Shown: positions 25,253 through 34,597, counted from the stretch's first letter. The stretch is 64,000 nucleotides of DNA from Streptomyces sp. Z26 (GCF_003665095.1 NZ_RCHV01000002.1:4636501-4700500), one strand, 5' to 3'. Numbers and translations: made by a program. The notes: generated by a model from the letters alone, not told the origin.

Positions 25253-25672
25253 ATGAGGGCCATGCGAGCAAGCGAGCGCCCGGAGACCGCCGGGCCGCCG
25301 GAGACCGCCGGTCCGCCGGAACTGCCCGAGTACGCGGAGCGGGTGCTGGACGTGGCCGAACGGGTCCCGCCGGGCCGCGTGCTGACGTACGGCGACGTCG
25401 CGGAGTGGCTGCGGGACGAGGACGAGGAGCGCGACCGGCGTGCCACCGGCGGGCCCCGGCAGGTGGGCCGGGTGCTGGCGCTGTACGGCGGCGCGGTGCC
25501 CTGGTGGCGTGTGGTGCGCTCCGACGGTGTGCTGCTCCCCGGGCAGGAGTTGGCGGCCATGGCGCGTTACCGCGCGGAGGGCACGCCCCTCCGCGGCGCC
25601 GGGCGCTCGGCGGAGGGGCACGTCCCGCGCGTCGACATGCGCCGGGCCCGGTGGGACGGCGTGGACGGATGA
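25253..25672 (+). CDS. Alkyltransferase-like (ATL) DNA-repair protein
   Basis: About 139 residues matching the C-terminal DNA-binding domain of O6-alkylguanine transferases: 'VPPGRVLTYGDVAEWL', 'RQVGRVLALYGGAVPWWRVVRSDG'. In true transferases the segment reads PCHRV with the acceptor Cys; here it is PWWRV, so no alkyl transfer is possible. ATL proteins bind O6-alkylguanine and recruit nucleotide-excision repair. The start is ATG 25253 or 25262. It stands upstream of AdnAB, as its relative Rv3204 does in mycobacteria. Confidence 0.85.
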   Translation: MRAMRASERPETAGPPETAGPPELPEYAERVLDVAERVPPGRVLTYGDVAEWLRDEDEERDRRATGGPRQVGRVLALYGGAVPWWRVVRSDGVLLPGQELAAMARYRAEGTPLRGAGRSAEGHVPRVDMRRARWDGVDG

Positions 25673-25983
25673 CCAGCGGTTCGGCCTGCTCACAGGTACC
25701 AGCTTCCGTCATGTCCCCCGGAGCCAGCCACCGGTCCGCCCGTACGGGGGACGCGCGCGGGCGCGGGTGCCGGGCGCCCGCGCCGGGGGTCGGTGACCCG
25801 GGGGAGCCGCCGCGCCCCGTGTGCCCCCTGGCGTAGCGTCGGCACCGTCCGGCACCGCACCGCCCCGCGGGGGCCCGCCCCGGCGGTCTCCACCTCGTAC
25901 GGCCCCACCTCGTACGGCCCCGCTCCGTACCGCCCCACCTCGTACGGCTCCACCGAGCAAGGCCCCGTCCCAAGGCGACCCAC
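25673..25983 (+). other. Intergenic region with 15-bp tandem repeat before adnA
   Basis: The 311 bases between the ATL and adnA genes hold four tandem 15-bp units with consensus CACCTCGTACGGCCC at 25891-25950; the third unit is the most diverged. Each unit contains TCGTACG or a close variant, which is partly palindromic. A TAGCGT -10-like box lies at about 25834-25839. No ORF with coding character is seen apart from adnA's GTG at 25984. Confidence 0.6.
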
Positions 25984-28900
25984 GTGAACAGCTCCCTCCC
26001 GACCACGACGCACCGGACCGCGCCACGGGCCGGTGCGTACCGTCTGGTGCGTACGCCCGTCGGGCCCGTGGAGCTCCCTGCCTTGGACGCACGCCAGCGT
26101 GCGGTGGTTGACCACCGGGCGGGGCCCCTGCTCGTCCTCGCCGGGCCCGGCACGGGCAAGACCACCACGCTCGTGGAGGCCGTCGCGGAACGCGTGCGCG
26201 GGGGCGCCGACCCGGAACGTGTCCTGGTGCTGACCTTCAGCCGCAAGGCCGCCGTCGAGCTGCGGGACCGGATGGCCGCGCGGATCGGCGGCCGGGGGGC
26301 GCCGCAGGCGTCGACGTTCCACTCGTACTGCTACGCGCTCGTACGGGCGCACCAGGACGCCGAGTTGTTCGCGGAACCGCTGCGGCTGCTGTCCGGGCCG
26401 GAGCAGGACCTGTACCTGCGCGAACTGCTCGCCGGGCAGCGGGAGCTGGCGGCCGGTGCCCGCGCGCGCGTCACCTGGCCCGACGACCTGCGCGCCTGCC
26501 TCACCACCCGCGGCTTCGCGGACGAGGTCCGCGCCGTTCTCGCGCGCAGCCGCGAACTGGGCCTGGGCCCGGACGCGTTGGGCGCCTTCGCGCGCCGTAC
26601 GGGCCGTCCCGACTGGGCGGCCGCCGCGGACTTCTTCGCCGAGTACCTGGACGTGCTCGACGCGCAGGGCGTCCTCGACTACGCCGAACTCGTCCACCGC
26701 GCGGTGCTGCTGGCCGAGCGCGACGAGGTCGCGCGGAAGCTGCGGGCGGCGTACGACGCGGTGTACGTCGACGAGTACCAGGACACCGACCCGGCGCAGG
26801 TGCGGCTGCTGCGGGCGCTCGCGGGGGACGGGCGGACGCTGACGGCGTTCGGGGACCCGGACCAGTCGATCTACGCGTTCAGGGGCGCCGACGTGGGCGG
26901 CATCCTCGGCTTCCGTACGGACTTCCGCCGCCGCGACGGGCGCCCCGCGCGCGTGGAGGTGCTGGGCACCAACCGCCGCTCCGGCGCGGAACTGCTGCGC
27001 GCCACCCGTGAGATCACCCGCCGCATGCCGCTGACGCGCCTCCCCGCCGACGCCGTACGGGCGCACCGCGACCTGCGGCCGGTGCGCGGGGGCGGCGCGG
27101 TGGACGTCGTGACGTGCCCGACGCCGGGCGCCGAACTCGACACCGTCGCCGACGTGCTGCGCCGCGCGCACCTGGAGGACGGGGTGCCGTGGCGGGACAT
27201 GGCGGTGCTGGTGCGCGCGGGGGGACGCACGATCCCGTCCGTACGGCGGGCGTTGACCACGGCGGGTGTGCCGCTGGCCGTCGACGGCGACGACGTGCCC
27301 CTGCGGCACGAACCGGCGGTGGCGCCGCTGCTGACCGCGTTGCGGGTGGCGGCACGGGAGGCGGCGACGGGGGAGGTGTCGGCGGGGGAGGCGTCGACGG
27401 AACAGGTGGTTCCGGAACGGGACGTCCCGCCCGCCGGGGCGGCGCCGCCCCTCGACACCGACACCGCGCTCACCCTGCTCACCTCGCCGCTCGGCGGCAT
27501 GGACGCCGCCGACCTGCGCCGCCTCGGCCGCGCCCTGCGCGACGAGGAACGGGCCGCGGGCCACGCCGTACCGCGCCCCTCCGACACGCTGCTCGCCGAG
27601 GCGCTCACCGAACCGGAGCGCCTGGTCGCGCACGACCCCGCGTACGCGCGCGGAGCCCAGCGCCTCGGCCGCCTCCTGCGCGAGGCGCGCGACGTGCTCG
27701 CCGCGGGAGGCACCGCCGAGGAGGCGCTGTGGCGCCTCTGGGACGGCACCCCGTGGCCGCAGCGCCTGGAGCGCGCGGCGCTGCGCGGCGGCGCCGCCGG
27801 GCGCAACGCGGACCGCGACCTGGACGCCGTGTGCGCGCTGTTCGCCGTCGCGTCCCGCGCGGAGGAACGTACCGGCGGGCGGGGCGCGTTCAACTTCCTG
27901 GAGGAGGTCGACGCCCAGGACATCGCCGCCGACACGCTCGCCCCCCGCGCGGTGCGCCCCGACGCCGTACGGCTGATGACCGCGCACCGCGCCAAGGGCC
28001 TGGAGTGGCGGCTCGTCGTCGTCGCCGGGGTGCAGGAGGGCCTCTGGCCCGACCTGCGGCGCCGCGGTTCGCTGCTGGAGGCCGACCGCATCGGCCGCGA
28101 CGGGCTGGCGGAGCCGCTCACCCCGGCCGCGCTGCTCGCGGAGGAGCGGCGGCTGTTCTACGTGGCGGCGACCCGCGCCCGGGAACGCCTCGTCGTGACG
28201 GCCGTACGGGCGCAGGCGGACGACGGCGACCAGCCGTCCCGCTTCCTCACCGAACTCGGCGTCGAGCCGCGCGCGGTGACCACCCGCCCGCGCCGCCCGC
28301 TCGCCGTGGCGCCGCTCGTCGCGGAACTGCGCGCCACCACCGTCGACCCCGCCGCCTCGCCCGCGCTGCGCGAGGCGGCGGCGGAACGGCTGGCGCGGCT
28401 GGCCGCGTTGCGCGACGACGACGGGTACGCGCTCGTGCCCGCGGCCCATCCGCAACGCTGGTGGGGCATGTACGAGCCGACCCGCTCGAAGGTGCCGCTG
28501 CGGGACCGGGACCAGCCGGTGGCGCTGTCCGGCAGCGCGCTGGAGCAGCTGGCGCACACCTGCTCGCTCCAGTGGTTCCTGGGCCGTGAGGTGCGCGCGG
28601 ACGAACCGGCGGGCGCCGCCCAGGGCTTCGGGAACGTGCTGCACGTACTCGCGGACGAGGTCGCCTCCGGCGGGACGCCCGCCGACCTCGACGTGCTCAT
28701 GGAACGTCTCGACTCCGTCTGGGACGGCCTCGCCTTCGACGCGCCGTGGCGGTCGCGGCAGGAGAAGGAGAGCGCCCGCGCCGCCCTCGAACGCTTCCTG
28801 CGCTGGCACGTGACCGCGCGCGGCGAGGGCCGCCGTACGGTCGGCAGCGAGCACGGCTTCGACGTGACGTTGGAGGCCGGGGAGTTCACCGTCCGCATCC

Positions 28901-29322
28901 GCGGCAGCATGGACCGGGTGGAGGGCGACGCGGCGGGACGCGCGTACGTCGTGGACTTCAAGACCGGCAAGGCCAAGCCCTCCGCCGCCGACGTCGCCGA
29001 CCACCCGCAGCTCGCCGTCTACCAGCTGGCCGTACGCGAGGGGGCCGCCGACGAACTCTTCGACGGCGCGCGCCCGGAGCCCGGCGGCGCCGAACTGGTC
29101 CACCTGCGGCTCGGGGCCACCCGCAAGGAGGGCGGTGCCGAACTGCCCGCCGTGCAGCGGCAGGAGCCCCTGGACGGCGAGCGGGTCGCTGAGCTGCTGG
29201 CGACGGCGGCGGGCCGCGTCCTGGACGAGCGGTTCACCCCGGCCACCGGGGGGCACTGCGCGTTCTGCGCGTTCCGCGGGGCGTGTTCGGCGCAGCCGGA
29301 GGGGCGGCAGGTCGTCGAGTGA
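25984..29322 (+). CDS. adnA: AdnA subunit of the AdnAB helicase-nuclease
   Basis: A 1112-residue UvrD-like motor fused to a RecB-type nuclease. Walker A 'GPGTGKTT' is at 54-61, 'DEYQDTD' near 262 and 'GDPDQSIYAFRGA' near 290. Late helicase motifs include 'LMTAHRAKGLEW' and 'VAATRARERL'. The nuclease motif 'VVDFKTGKAK' lies near 990 with 'QLAVYQLAV'. One Cys near 859 ('AHTCSLQW') and three near 1092-1100 ('CAFC…C') fit an iron-sulfur nuclease domain like that of AddB. AdnAB resects double-strand breaks in mycobacteria. The 5' member of the pair corresponds to AdnA. The GTG at 25984 is given; a later start near 'RTPVGPVEL' is possible. Confidence 0.9.
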   Translation: MNSSLPTTTHRTAPRAGAYRLVRTPVGPVELPALDARQRAVVDHRAGPLLVLAGPGTGKTTTLVEAVAERVRGGADPERVLVLTFSRKAAVELRDRMAARIGGRGAPQASTFHSYCYALVRAHQDAELFAEPLRLLSGPEQDLYLRELLAGQRELAAGARARVTWPDDLRACLTTRGFADEVRAVLARSRELGLGPDALGAFARRTGRPDWAAAADFFAEYLDVLDAQGVLDYAELVHRAVLLAERDEVARKLRAAYDAVYVDEYQDTDPAQVRLLRALAGDGRTLTAFGDPDQSIYAFRGADVGGILGFRTDFRRRDGRPARVEVLGTNRRSGAELLRATREITRRMPLTRLPADAVRAHRDLRPVRGGGAVDVVTCPTPGAELDTVADVLRRAHLEDGVPWRDMAVLVRAGGRTIPSVRRALTTAGVPLAVDGDDVPLRHEPAVAPLLTALRVAAREAATGEVSAGEASTEQVVPERDVPPAGAAPPLDTDTALTLLTSPLGGMDAADLRRLGRALRDEERAAGHAVPRPSDTLLAEALTEPERLVAHDPAYARGAQRLGRLLREARDVLAAGGTAEEALWRLWDGTPWPQRLERAALRGGAAGRNADRDLDAVCALFAVASRAEERTGGRGAFNFLEEVDAQDIAADTLAPRAVRPDAVRLMTAHRAKGLEWRLVVVAGVQEGLWPDLRRRGSLLEADRIGRDGLAEPLTPAALLAEERRLFYVAATRARERLVVTAVRAQADDGDQPSRFLTELGVEPRAVTTRPRRPLAVAPLVAELRATTVDPAASPALREAAAERLARLAALRDDDGYALVPAAHPQRWWGMYEPTRSKVPLRDRDQPVALSGSALEQLAHTCSLQWFLGREVRADEPAGAAQGFGNVLHVLADEVASGGTPADLDVLMERLDSVWDGLAFDAPWRSRQEKESARAALERFLRWHVTARGEGRRTVGSEHGFDVTLEAGEFTVRIRGSMDRVEGDAAGRAYVVDFKTGKAKPSAADVADHPQLAVYQLAVREGAADELFDGARPEPGGAELVHLRLGATRKEGGAELPAVQRQEPLDGERVAELLATAAGRVLDERFTPATGGHCAFCAFRGACSAQPEGRQVVE

Positions 29323-29446
29323 CGCGGGCGGGGACCGTACGGGCGCACCGCACGGCGGGCCGCGCGCACCGTACGCCCGCGTCGCGCGCACCGTACGGAC
29401 GCCACCCCCGCGCCGCCTGTCGGTGCCGGGAGTTAGCGTCTCCGGT

Positions 29447-32400
29447 GTGCCCGTACAGCTCAGCGATCCCGAACAGCTCAAGGAGCTGCTCGGCATCCCC
29501 TTCACCCCTGAGCAGACGGAGTGCATCACCGCGCCCCTCGCCCCGCAGGTCGTCGTCGCGGGCGCGGGCTCCGGCAAGACGACCGTCATGGCGGCCCGCG
29601 TCGTCTGGCTCGTCGGCACCGGGCAGGTCGCCCCGGACCGGGTGCTCGGCCTGACCTTCACCAACAAGGCCGCCGCCGAACTGGCCGAACGCGTCCGCTC
29701 CGCCCTCGTCCGCGCGGGCGTCACCGACCCCGACCCGGCCGACCCCGACCACGCGCCCGGCGAGCCGCAGATCCTCACGTACCACGCGTTCGCCGGGCGC
29801 CTCCTCAAGGAGCACGGCCTGCGGCTCGGCCTCGAACCGGGCGCGCGCCTCCTCGCGGACGCCACCCGCTTCCAGCTCGCGGCGGGCGTACTGGCGGCGG
29901 CGCCCGGCCCGTTCGAGGGCCTGCGGAACGGGCTGAGCACGCACGTACGCGACCTGCTCGCGCTCGACTCCGAACTCTCCGAGCACCTCGTACCGCCCGA
30001 CCGGCTGCGCGCGTACGACGCCGGGCTGCTCGCGGAGCTGGCCGACGCGGAGCTGACCAACGACCAGCTGCGGAAGATCCCGCAGGCCGCGCTCGGCCGT
30101 ACCGAACTGCTTGGCCTCGTCGAGGAGTACCGCGCCCGCAAACGCGAGCGCGACCGGCTCGACTTCGGTGACCAGATCGCGCTGTCCGCCCGGCTCGCGC
30201 GCGACGTGCCGGAGGTGGGGCGGCTGCTGCGGGAGGAGTTCGGGGTGGTGCTCCTCGACGAGTACCAGGACACGTCCGTCGCCCAACGCGTCCTGCTCGC
30301 GGGCCTCTTCGGCGCCCCCACCGGGCACCCCGTGACCGCCGTGGGCGACCCCTGCCAGGCCATCTACGGCTGGCGCGGCGCCTCCGTCGCCAACCTCGAC
30401 GACTTCCCCGGCCACTTCCCGTACGCCGACGGCGCCCCCGCCCGCCGCCTCTCCCTCAGCGAGAACAGGCGCAGCGGCGGCCGCCTCCTCCGGCTCGCCA
30501 ACGACCTCGCCGCCCCGCTGCGCGCCCGCCACGAGGGCGTACGGGCACTGCGCCCCGCGCCCGGCGCCGAGCACGACGGGCGCGTCCGCTGCGCGCTGCT
30601 GCCGACGCACGCCGAGGAGCTGACGTGGCTCGCGGACTCCGTCGCGCACCTCGTCCGTACGGGCACACCGCCCGGCGAGATCGCCGTACTGTGCCGTACG
30701 GGCGGCGACTTCGCCGAGATCCAGGGCGCGCTGGTGGCCCGCGAGGTCCCCGTCGAGGTCGTCGGACTGTCCGGGCTCGTGCACCTGCCGGAGGTCGCGG
30801 ACCTGATCGCCATGTGCGAGGTGCTCCAGGACCCCACCGCGAACGCCCCCCTCGTCCGCCTCCTCATCGGCCCCCGCTGGCGGATCGGCCCCCGAGACCT
30901 GGCGCTCCTCGGGCGGCGCGCGCGGCTGCTCGTACGGCGCGCGCGCGACGGCGAGCAGGACCGCGAACGGCGGCTCGCGGCGGCCGTCGAGGGGGTGGAC
31001 CCCACGGAGGTGGTGTCGCTGGCGGACGCGCTGGACACGTTCCTGGCGGGGGAGGGCACGGACGTCCCCGGTGCGCGGGACGCGCCGGGGGGCCGCGACG
31101 GCGGGTACGGGGACGAGCTGCCGTTCTCGGCGGACGCGCGGGTCCGGTTCGCCCGGTTCGCGGCGGAGATCCGGGACCTGCGGCGGTCGCTGGCCGACCC
31201 GCTGATGGACGTGCTGCACCGGGTGCTGGCCGTGACCGGCCTGGAGGTGGAGCTGTCCGCGTCCCCGCACGCCCTGGCGGCACGGCGGCGCGAGACGCTG
31301 CACGCGTTCCTGGACGTCGCCGCCGGATTCGCCGGGCTCGACGGCGAGGCCACGCTGCTGGCGTTCCTCGGCTTCCTGCGTACGGCCGCCCAGTACGAGA
31401 AGGGCCTCGACACCTCCCTGCCGGGCGGCGAGGACACGGTGAAGGTGCTCACCGCCCACAAGGCGAAGGGCCTGGAGTGGGACGTCGTGGCCACCCCCGG
31501 GCTGGTCGGCGGGCAGTTCCCCAGCGAGCAGGGCCGCGAGTCGTGGCTCAGCCGCCCCGGCGTCCTCCCGTACCCGCTGCGCGGCGACGCGGCCACGCTG
31601 CCCGCGGTCGAGGCGTGGACGGCGAAGGCCCGCAAGGAGTACGACACCGGGCTGCGCGACCACCAGGCCACCGAGGAGCTGCGGCTGGGCTACGTCGCGT
31701 TCACCCGCGCCCGTTCGCTGCTGCTCGGCTCCGGGCACTGGTGGGGGCCGAACCAGAAGCGGGCGCGCGGCCCGTCGGCGTTCCTGGAGGCGCTGCGCGC
31801 GCACTGCGAGGCCGACCCGGCGCACGGCGAGGTGGAGGCGTGGGCGGAGGCGCCCGCGCCGCACGAGTCGAACCCGGCGCTGGACGCGCCCGCCGAGGAG
31901 CGGGCCTGGCCGATGCCGCTGGACGGCGAGGCGCTGGCACGGCGGCGGTCGGCGGCGGCGCGGGTGCTGGCGCGGCTGGAGGAGGGCGCCGGTACGGACG
32001 GGGGCGCGGACACGGCGGCGGGTGCGGGGGCCGTACGCGCGGCCGGGCCCGCTCCGTCCGGGCTGACGCCGGAGGAGGCGCGGCTCACCGGCTCCTGGGA
32101 CCGCGACCTGGACGCGCTCGCCGCCGAACTCCGCCGCGCCCGCGCCACCGTCCACGACGTGCCGCTGCCCGCGTCGCTCTCCGCCACCCAACTGCTGCGC
32201 CTGGCCGCCGACCCCGACGGTCTCGCCCGCGAACTCGCCCGCCCCATGCCACAACCGCCGCGGCCCGCCGCCGCGCGGCGCGGCACCCGCTTCCACGCCT
32301 GGGTCGAGTCCCGGTTCGAGGCCCTGCCCCTGCCGATGCTCGGCCCGGACGAACTCCCCGGCGCGGACGGGGAGTCGGCGGACACGCCCGCCGGGATCGA

Positions 32401-33025
32401 GGACGAGCGGGATCTGGCGGAGCTGAAGGAGGCGTTCGAGCGCACCGCGTACGCGCGCCGCACCCCGTACCGCGTGGAGGTCCCGTTCCAGCTGTCCCTC
32501 GGCGGCCGTACGGTCCGGGGCCGCATCGACGCCGTCTACCGGGCGGAGGGCGGCGGCGCGGGCGAGGGCGTCGCGTGGGAGATCGTCGACTGGAAGACGG
32601 GCCGCGGGCGGCACGCCGACCCGCTCCAACTGGCCGTCTACCGGCTCGCCTGGGCCGAGCGGCGGGGCGTGCCGCTGGAAGCGGTGGACGCCGCGTTCCT
32701 GTACGTGCGCACGGGGGAGCTGGTCCGCCCGGCGTCCCTGCCGGGGCGGGAGGAGCTGGCACGGCTGCTGCGGGAACCGGAACCGGAACCGGAACCGGGA
32801 CCGGGACCGGGGGCGGGCGGCGGTCCGCCGCCGGAACGCGTACCGGGGCCGCGGCACGAACCCGCACCGGAACTGTGGCCCGCGGACGAGCGGGAACCGG
32901 ACCCGTACGACGACCCCGGCCCGTACGGCGACCCGTACGGCGACCTCGACCCGTACGGCGACGGCGACCGGGGCCCGGACCCCGGCGAGCGGCCGGATGA
33001 GGGGGCCGCCGGGCAGGACGGTTAG
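29447..33025 (+). CDS. adnB: AdnB subunit of the AdnAB helicase-nuclease
   Basis: A 1192-residue UvrD-like motor-nuclease. Walker A 'GAGSGKTT' is at 39-46, 'DEYQDTS' near 270 and 'SENRRSGGR' near 340. 'VLTAHKAKGLEWD' lies near 665 and the nuclease motif 'VDWKTGRGR' near 1047, with 'QLAVYRLAW'. It lacks the iron-sulfur cysteines of its partner, as expected for AdnB, which carries the lead translocating ATPase in mycobacteria. On the DNA, TAGCGT (29434-29439) lies 7 nt before the GTG, so it may have its own leaderless promoter although only 124 nt follow adnA. The last ~95 residues are acidic tandem repeats (EPEPEPEP, DPYGDPYGD), probably disordered. Confidence 0.9.
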   Translation: MPVQLSDPEQLKELLGIPFTPEQTECITAPLAPQVVVAGAGSGKTTVMAARVVWLVGTGQVAPDRVLGLTFTNKAAAELAERVRSALVRAGVTDPDPADPDHAPGEPQILTYHAFAGRLLKEHGLRLGLEPGARLLADATRFQLAAGVLAAAPGPFEGLRNGLSTHVRDLLALDSELSEHLVPPDRLRAYDAGLLAELADAELTNDQLRKIPQAALGRTELLGLVEEYRARKRERDRLDFGDQIALSARLARDVPEVGRLLREEFGVVLLDEYQDTSVAQRVLLAGLFGAPTGHPVTAVGDPCQAIYGWRGASVANLDDFPGHFPYADGAPARRLSLSENRRSGGRLLRLANDLAAPLRARHEGVRALRPAPGAEHDGRVRCALLPTHAEELTWLADSVAHLVRTGTPPGEIAVLCRTGGDFAEIQGALVAREVPVEVVGLSGLVHLPEVADLIAMCEVLQDPTANAPLVRLLIGPRWRIGPRDLALLGRRARLLVRRARDGEQDRERRLAAAVEGVDPTEVVSLADALDTFLAGEGTDVPGARDAPGGRDGGYGDELPFSADARVRFARFAAEIRDLRRSLADPLMDVLHRVLAVTGLEVELSASPHALAARRRETLHAFLDVAAGFAGLDGEATLLAFLGFLRTAAQYEKGLDTSLPGGEDTVKVLTAHKAKGLEWDVVATPGLVGGQFPSEQGRESWLSRPGVLPYPLRGDAATLPAVEAWTAKARKEYDTGLRDHQATEELRLGYVAFTRARSLLLGSGHWWGPNQKRARGPSAFLEALRAHCEADPAHGEVEAWAEAPAPHESNPALDAPAEERAWPMPLDGEALARRRSAAARVLARLEEGAGTDGGADTAAGAGAVRAAGPAPSGLTPEEARLTGSWDRDLDALAAELRRARATVHDVPLPASLSATQLLRLAADPDGLARELARPMPQPPRPAAARRGTRFHAWVESRFEALPLPMLGPDELPGADGESADTPAGIEDERDLAELKEAFERTAYARRTPYRVEVPFQLSLGGRTVRGRIDAVYRAEGGGAGEGVAWEIVDWKTGRGRHADPLQLAVYRLAWAERRGVPLEAVDAAFLYVRTGELVRPASLPGREELARLLREPEPEPEPGPGPGAGGGPPPERVPGPRHEPAPELWPADEREPDPYDDPGPYGDPYGDLDPYGDGDRGPDPGERPDEGAAGQDG

Positions 33026-33035
33026 GCTCGTGGCC

Positions 33036-33296
33036 ATGAGCAGCCCACCGGACGGCGCCGTCCCGGCTCCCGTGGCCGCCGCCCGTACGCACGCCCGCCG
33101 CACCGTCGAAGAGCCGCACGCCCGTGGGCCCGTACCGCGTCACCCGCGAGGGTGGTTCGGCGCCGAGCGGGGGCCGGTCGTGGGCGCCGCGTGGTCCGGT
33201 ACTGCTCGGGAACACCCCCGTACCGTCGGCCGACCCGCACCAGCGGCCGTACGACCGGCGGCGCCGACGACGAAGGGAATCGGGAAGACCACGTGA
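33036..33296 (+). CDS. Small ORF of unknown function between adnB and nudC
   Basis: An 86-residue frame (MSSPPDGAVPAPVAAART…) starts at an ATG lying 7 nt after a TAGGCT box (33023-33028), the leaderless layout seen at several genes here. Its stop overlaps the nudC GTG as GTGA. The composition is Pro/Arg/Ala-rich with no domain. It could be a translated leader of nudC, a decayed remnant of a gene once present here (mycobacteria have a membrane protein at this place), or chance. Confidence 0.4.
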   Translation: MSSPPDGAVPAPVAAARTHARRTVEEPHARGPVPRHPRGWFGAERGPVVGAAWSGTAREHPRTVGRPAPAAVRPAAPTTKGIGKTT

Positions 33297-34234
33297 CGAC
33301 CTGGACCGACGACCGCAGTGCCGACCGGCCGATCATGCTGACCGGGGACGGCGGCATCGACCGCGCCGCCCACCACCGGCTGGACGAGGCGTGGCTGGCC
33401 GCGGCGTGGAGCCACCCGACGACACGCGTCTTCGTGGTCTCCGGCGGCCAGGTCCTCGTCGAGGACACGGCGGACGGCCGTACGGAACTGGTGACCATGG
33501 GCACGTTCGACGCCCCCATCACCGAGTCGCACCGCTACTTCCTGGGCATCGACGAGGACGGCGTACGCTACTTCGCGCTCCAGAAGGACTCCCTGCCCGG
33601 CCGCATGGACGAGGCCGCCCGCCCGGCCGGTCTGCGCGAGGCGGGCGGGCTGCTGTCCGAACGGGACGCCGGGCTCCTCGTACACGCCGTCGCCCTGGAG
33701 AACTGGCAGCGCCTGCACCGCTTCTGCTCCCGCTGCGGCGAACGTACGGTCATCGCCGCCGCCGGCCACATCCGCCGCTGCCCGGCCTGCGGCGCCGAGC
33801 ACTACCCGCGCACCGACCCCGCCGTGATCATGCTGGTCACCGACCACGACGACCGGGCGCTGCTCGGCCGCCAGATGCACTGGCCGGAGGGGCGGTTCTC
33901 GACGCTCGCCGGATTCGTGGAGCCCGGCGAGTCCATCGAGCACGCCGTCGTCCGCGAGGTCGCGGAGGAGGCGGGCGTGACGATCGGGGACGTCGAGTAC
34001 GTCGGCAGCCAGCCGTGGCCGTTCCCCTCCAGCCTGATGCTGGGCTTCATGGCGCACGCCACGTCGCCCGAGGTGCGGGTGGACGGGGACGAGATCGAGG
34101 AGGCGCGCTGGTTCTCCCGGGACGACCTGACGGCGGCGATCGCGTCGGGCGAGGTGCTGCCGCTGTCGGGCGTCTCGATCGGGGCACGCCTGGTGGAGCT
34201 GTGGTACGGCAAGCCGCTGCCGCGTCCGCGCTGA
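33293..34234 (+). CDS. nudC: NAD+ diphosphatase NudC
   Basis: A 313-residue Nudix enzyme of exactly the usual actinobacterial length. Four zinc Cys appear in 'FCSRCGE' and 'RRCPACG' (~143-165). The Nudix box is 'GFVEPGESIEHAVVREVAEE', starting near residue 204. 'SQPWPFPSSLMLGF' is the NudC-specific SQPWPFPxS motif. NudC hydrolyses NAD(H) and can remove NAD caps from RNA; in mycobacteria it also affects isoniazid-NAD adducts. The start GTG 33293 overlaps the stop of a small upstream ORF. It converges on the mycoredoxin gene through a shared hairpin. Confidence 0.93.
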   Translation: MTTWTDDRSADRPIMLTGDGGIDRAAHHRLDEAWLAAAWSHPTTRVFVVSGGQVLVEDTADGRTELVTMGTFDAPITESHRYFLGIDEDGVRYFALQKDSLPGRMDEAARPAGLREAGGLLSERDAGLLVHAVALENWQRLHRFCSRCGERTVIAAAGHIRRCPACGAEHYPRTDPAVIMLVTDHDDRALLGRQMHWPEGRFSTLAGFVEPGESIEHAVVREVAEEAGVTIGDVEYVGSQPWPFPSSLMLGFMAHATSPEVRVDGDEIEEARWFSRDDLTAAIASGEVLPLSGVSIGARLVELWYGKPLPRPR

Positions 34235-34258
34235 GGCCGCACGCCTGAACCGCCGCCG

Positions 34259-34289
34259 GGGGAGGCGCCGTCGACGCGTGCGCCTCCCC
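34259..34289. terminator. Bidirectional terminator hairpin between nudC and mrx1
   Basis: GGGGAGGCGC (34259-34268) pairs perfectly with GCGCCTCCCC (34280-34289) around an 11-base loop. It lies between two convergent genes with no T-run, the usual form in Streptomyces. It is followed by a run of imperfect ACCGGTC repeats up to the mrx1 stop. Confidence 0.75.
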
Positions 34290-34339
34290 GTGGCGGCCGG
34301 ACCGGTCGGTCGGGCGGACCGGTCCGTCGGACCGGCCGG

Positions 34340-34597
34340 TCAGACCGCGAGGGCGGCCTTCACCTGGGCCAGCGAGGGGTTCGTCATGGTGCTGGACTCG
34401 CCGCCGCTCTCGGGGACCACGAGCACGGTGGGCACGGTCTGGTTGCCGCCGTTGGCCTTCTCCACGAAGGCGGCGGACTCCGGGTCGTGCTCGATGTTGA
34501 TCTCCGTGTACGCGATGCCCTCGCGGTCCATCTGACCCTTGAGGCGACGGCAGTAGCCGCACCAGGTGGTGCTGTACATGGTCACGGTTCCGGGCAT
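34340..34597 (-). CDS. mrx1: Mycoredoxin (glutaredoxin-like Mrx1)
   Basis: An 85-residue thioredoxin-fold protein: 'MYSTTWCGYCRRLK' with the CxxC active site at about residues 13-16, and the cis-Pro in 'QTVPTVLVV'. The CGYC form and the location beside UvrD2 and NudC match mycoredoxin-1, which reduces mycothiol-protein mixed disulfides in the cytosol. The ATG at 34597 is chosen because it gives the family N-terminus; GAAGGAG lies about 11 nt before it. It is divergent from uvrD2. Confidence 0.92.
   Translation of the reverse strand: MPGTVTMYSTTWCGYCRRLKGQMDREGIAYTEINIEHDPESAAFVEKANGGNQTVPTVLVVPESGGESSTMTNPSLAQVKAALAV

Noticed and set aside
25690..30363. A 1557-codon open frame on the minus strand over adnA and adnB
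   Set aside because: Plus-strand helicase and nuclease motifs are intact throughout; the minus frame is low-complexity shadow sequence.
25984..33025. AdnAB as part of an anti-phage defence island
   Set aside because: The pair is a core repair complex in conserved order with nudC and uvrD2; no restriction, toxin or other defence genes accompany it.
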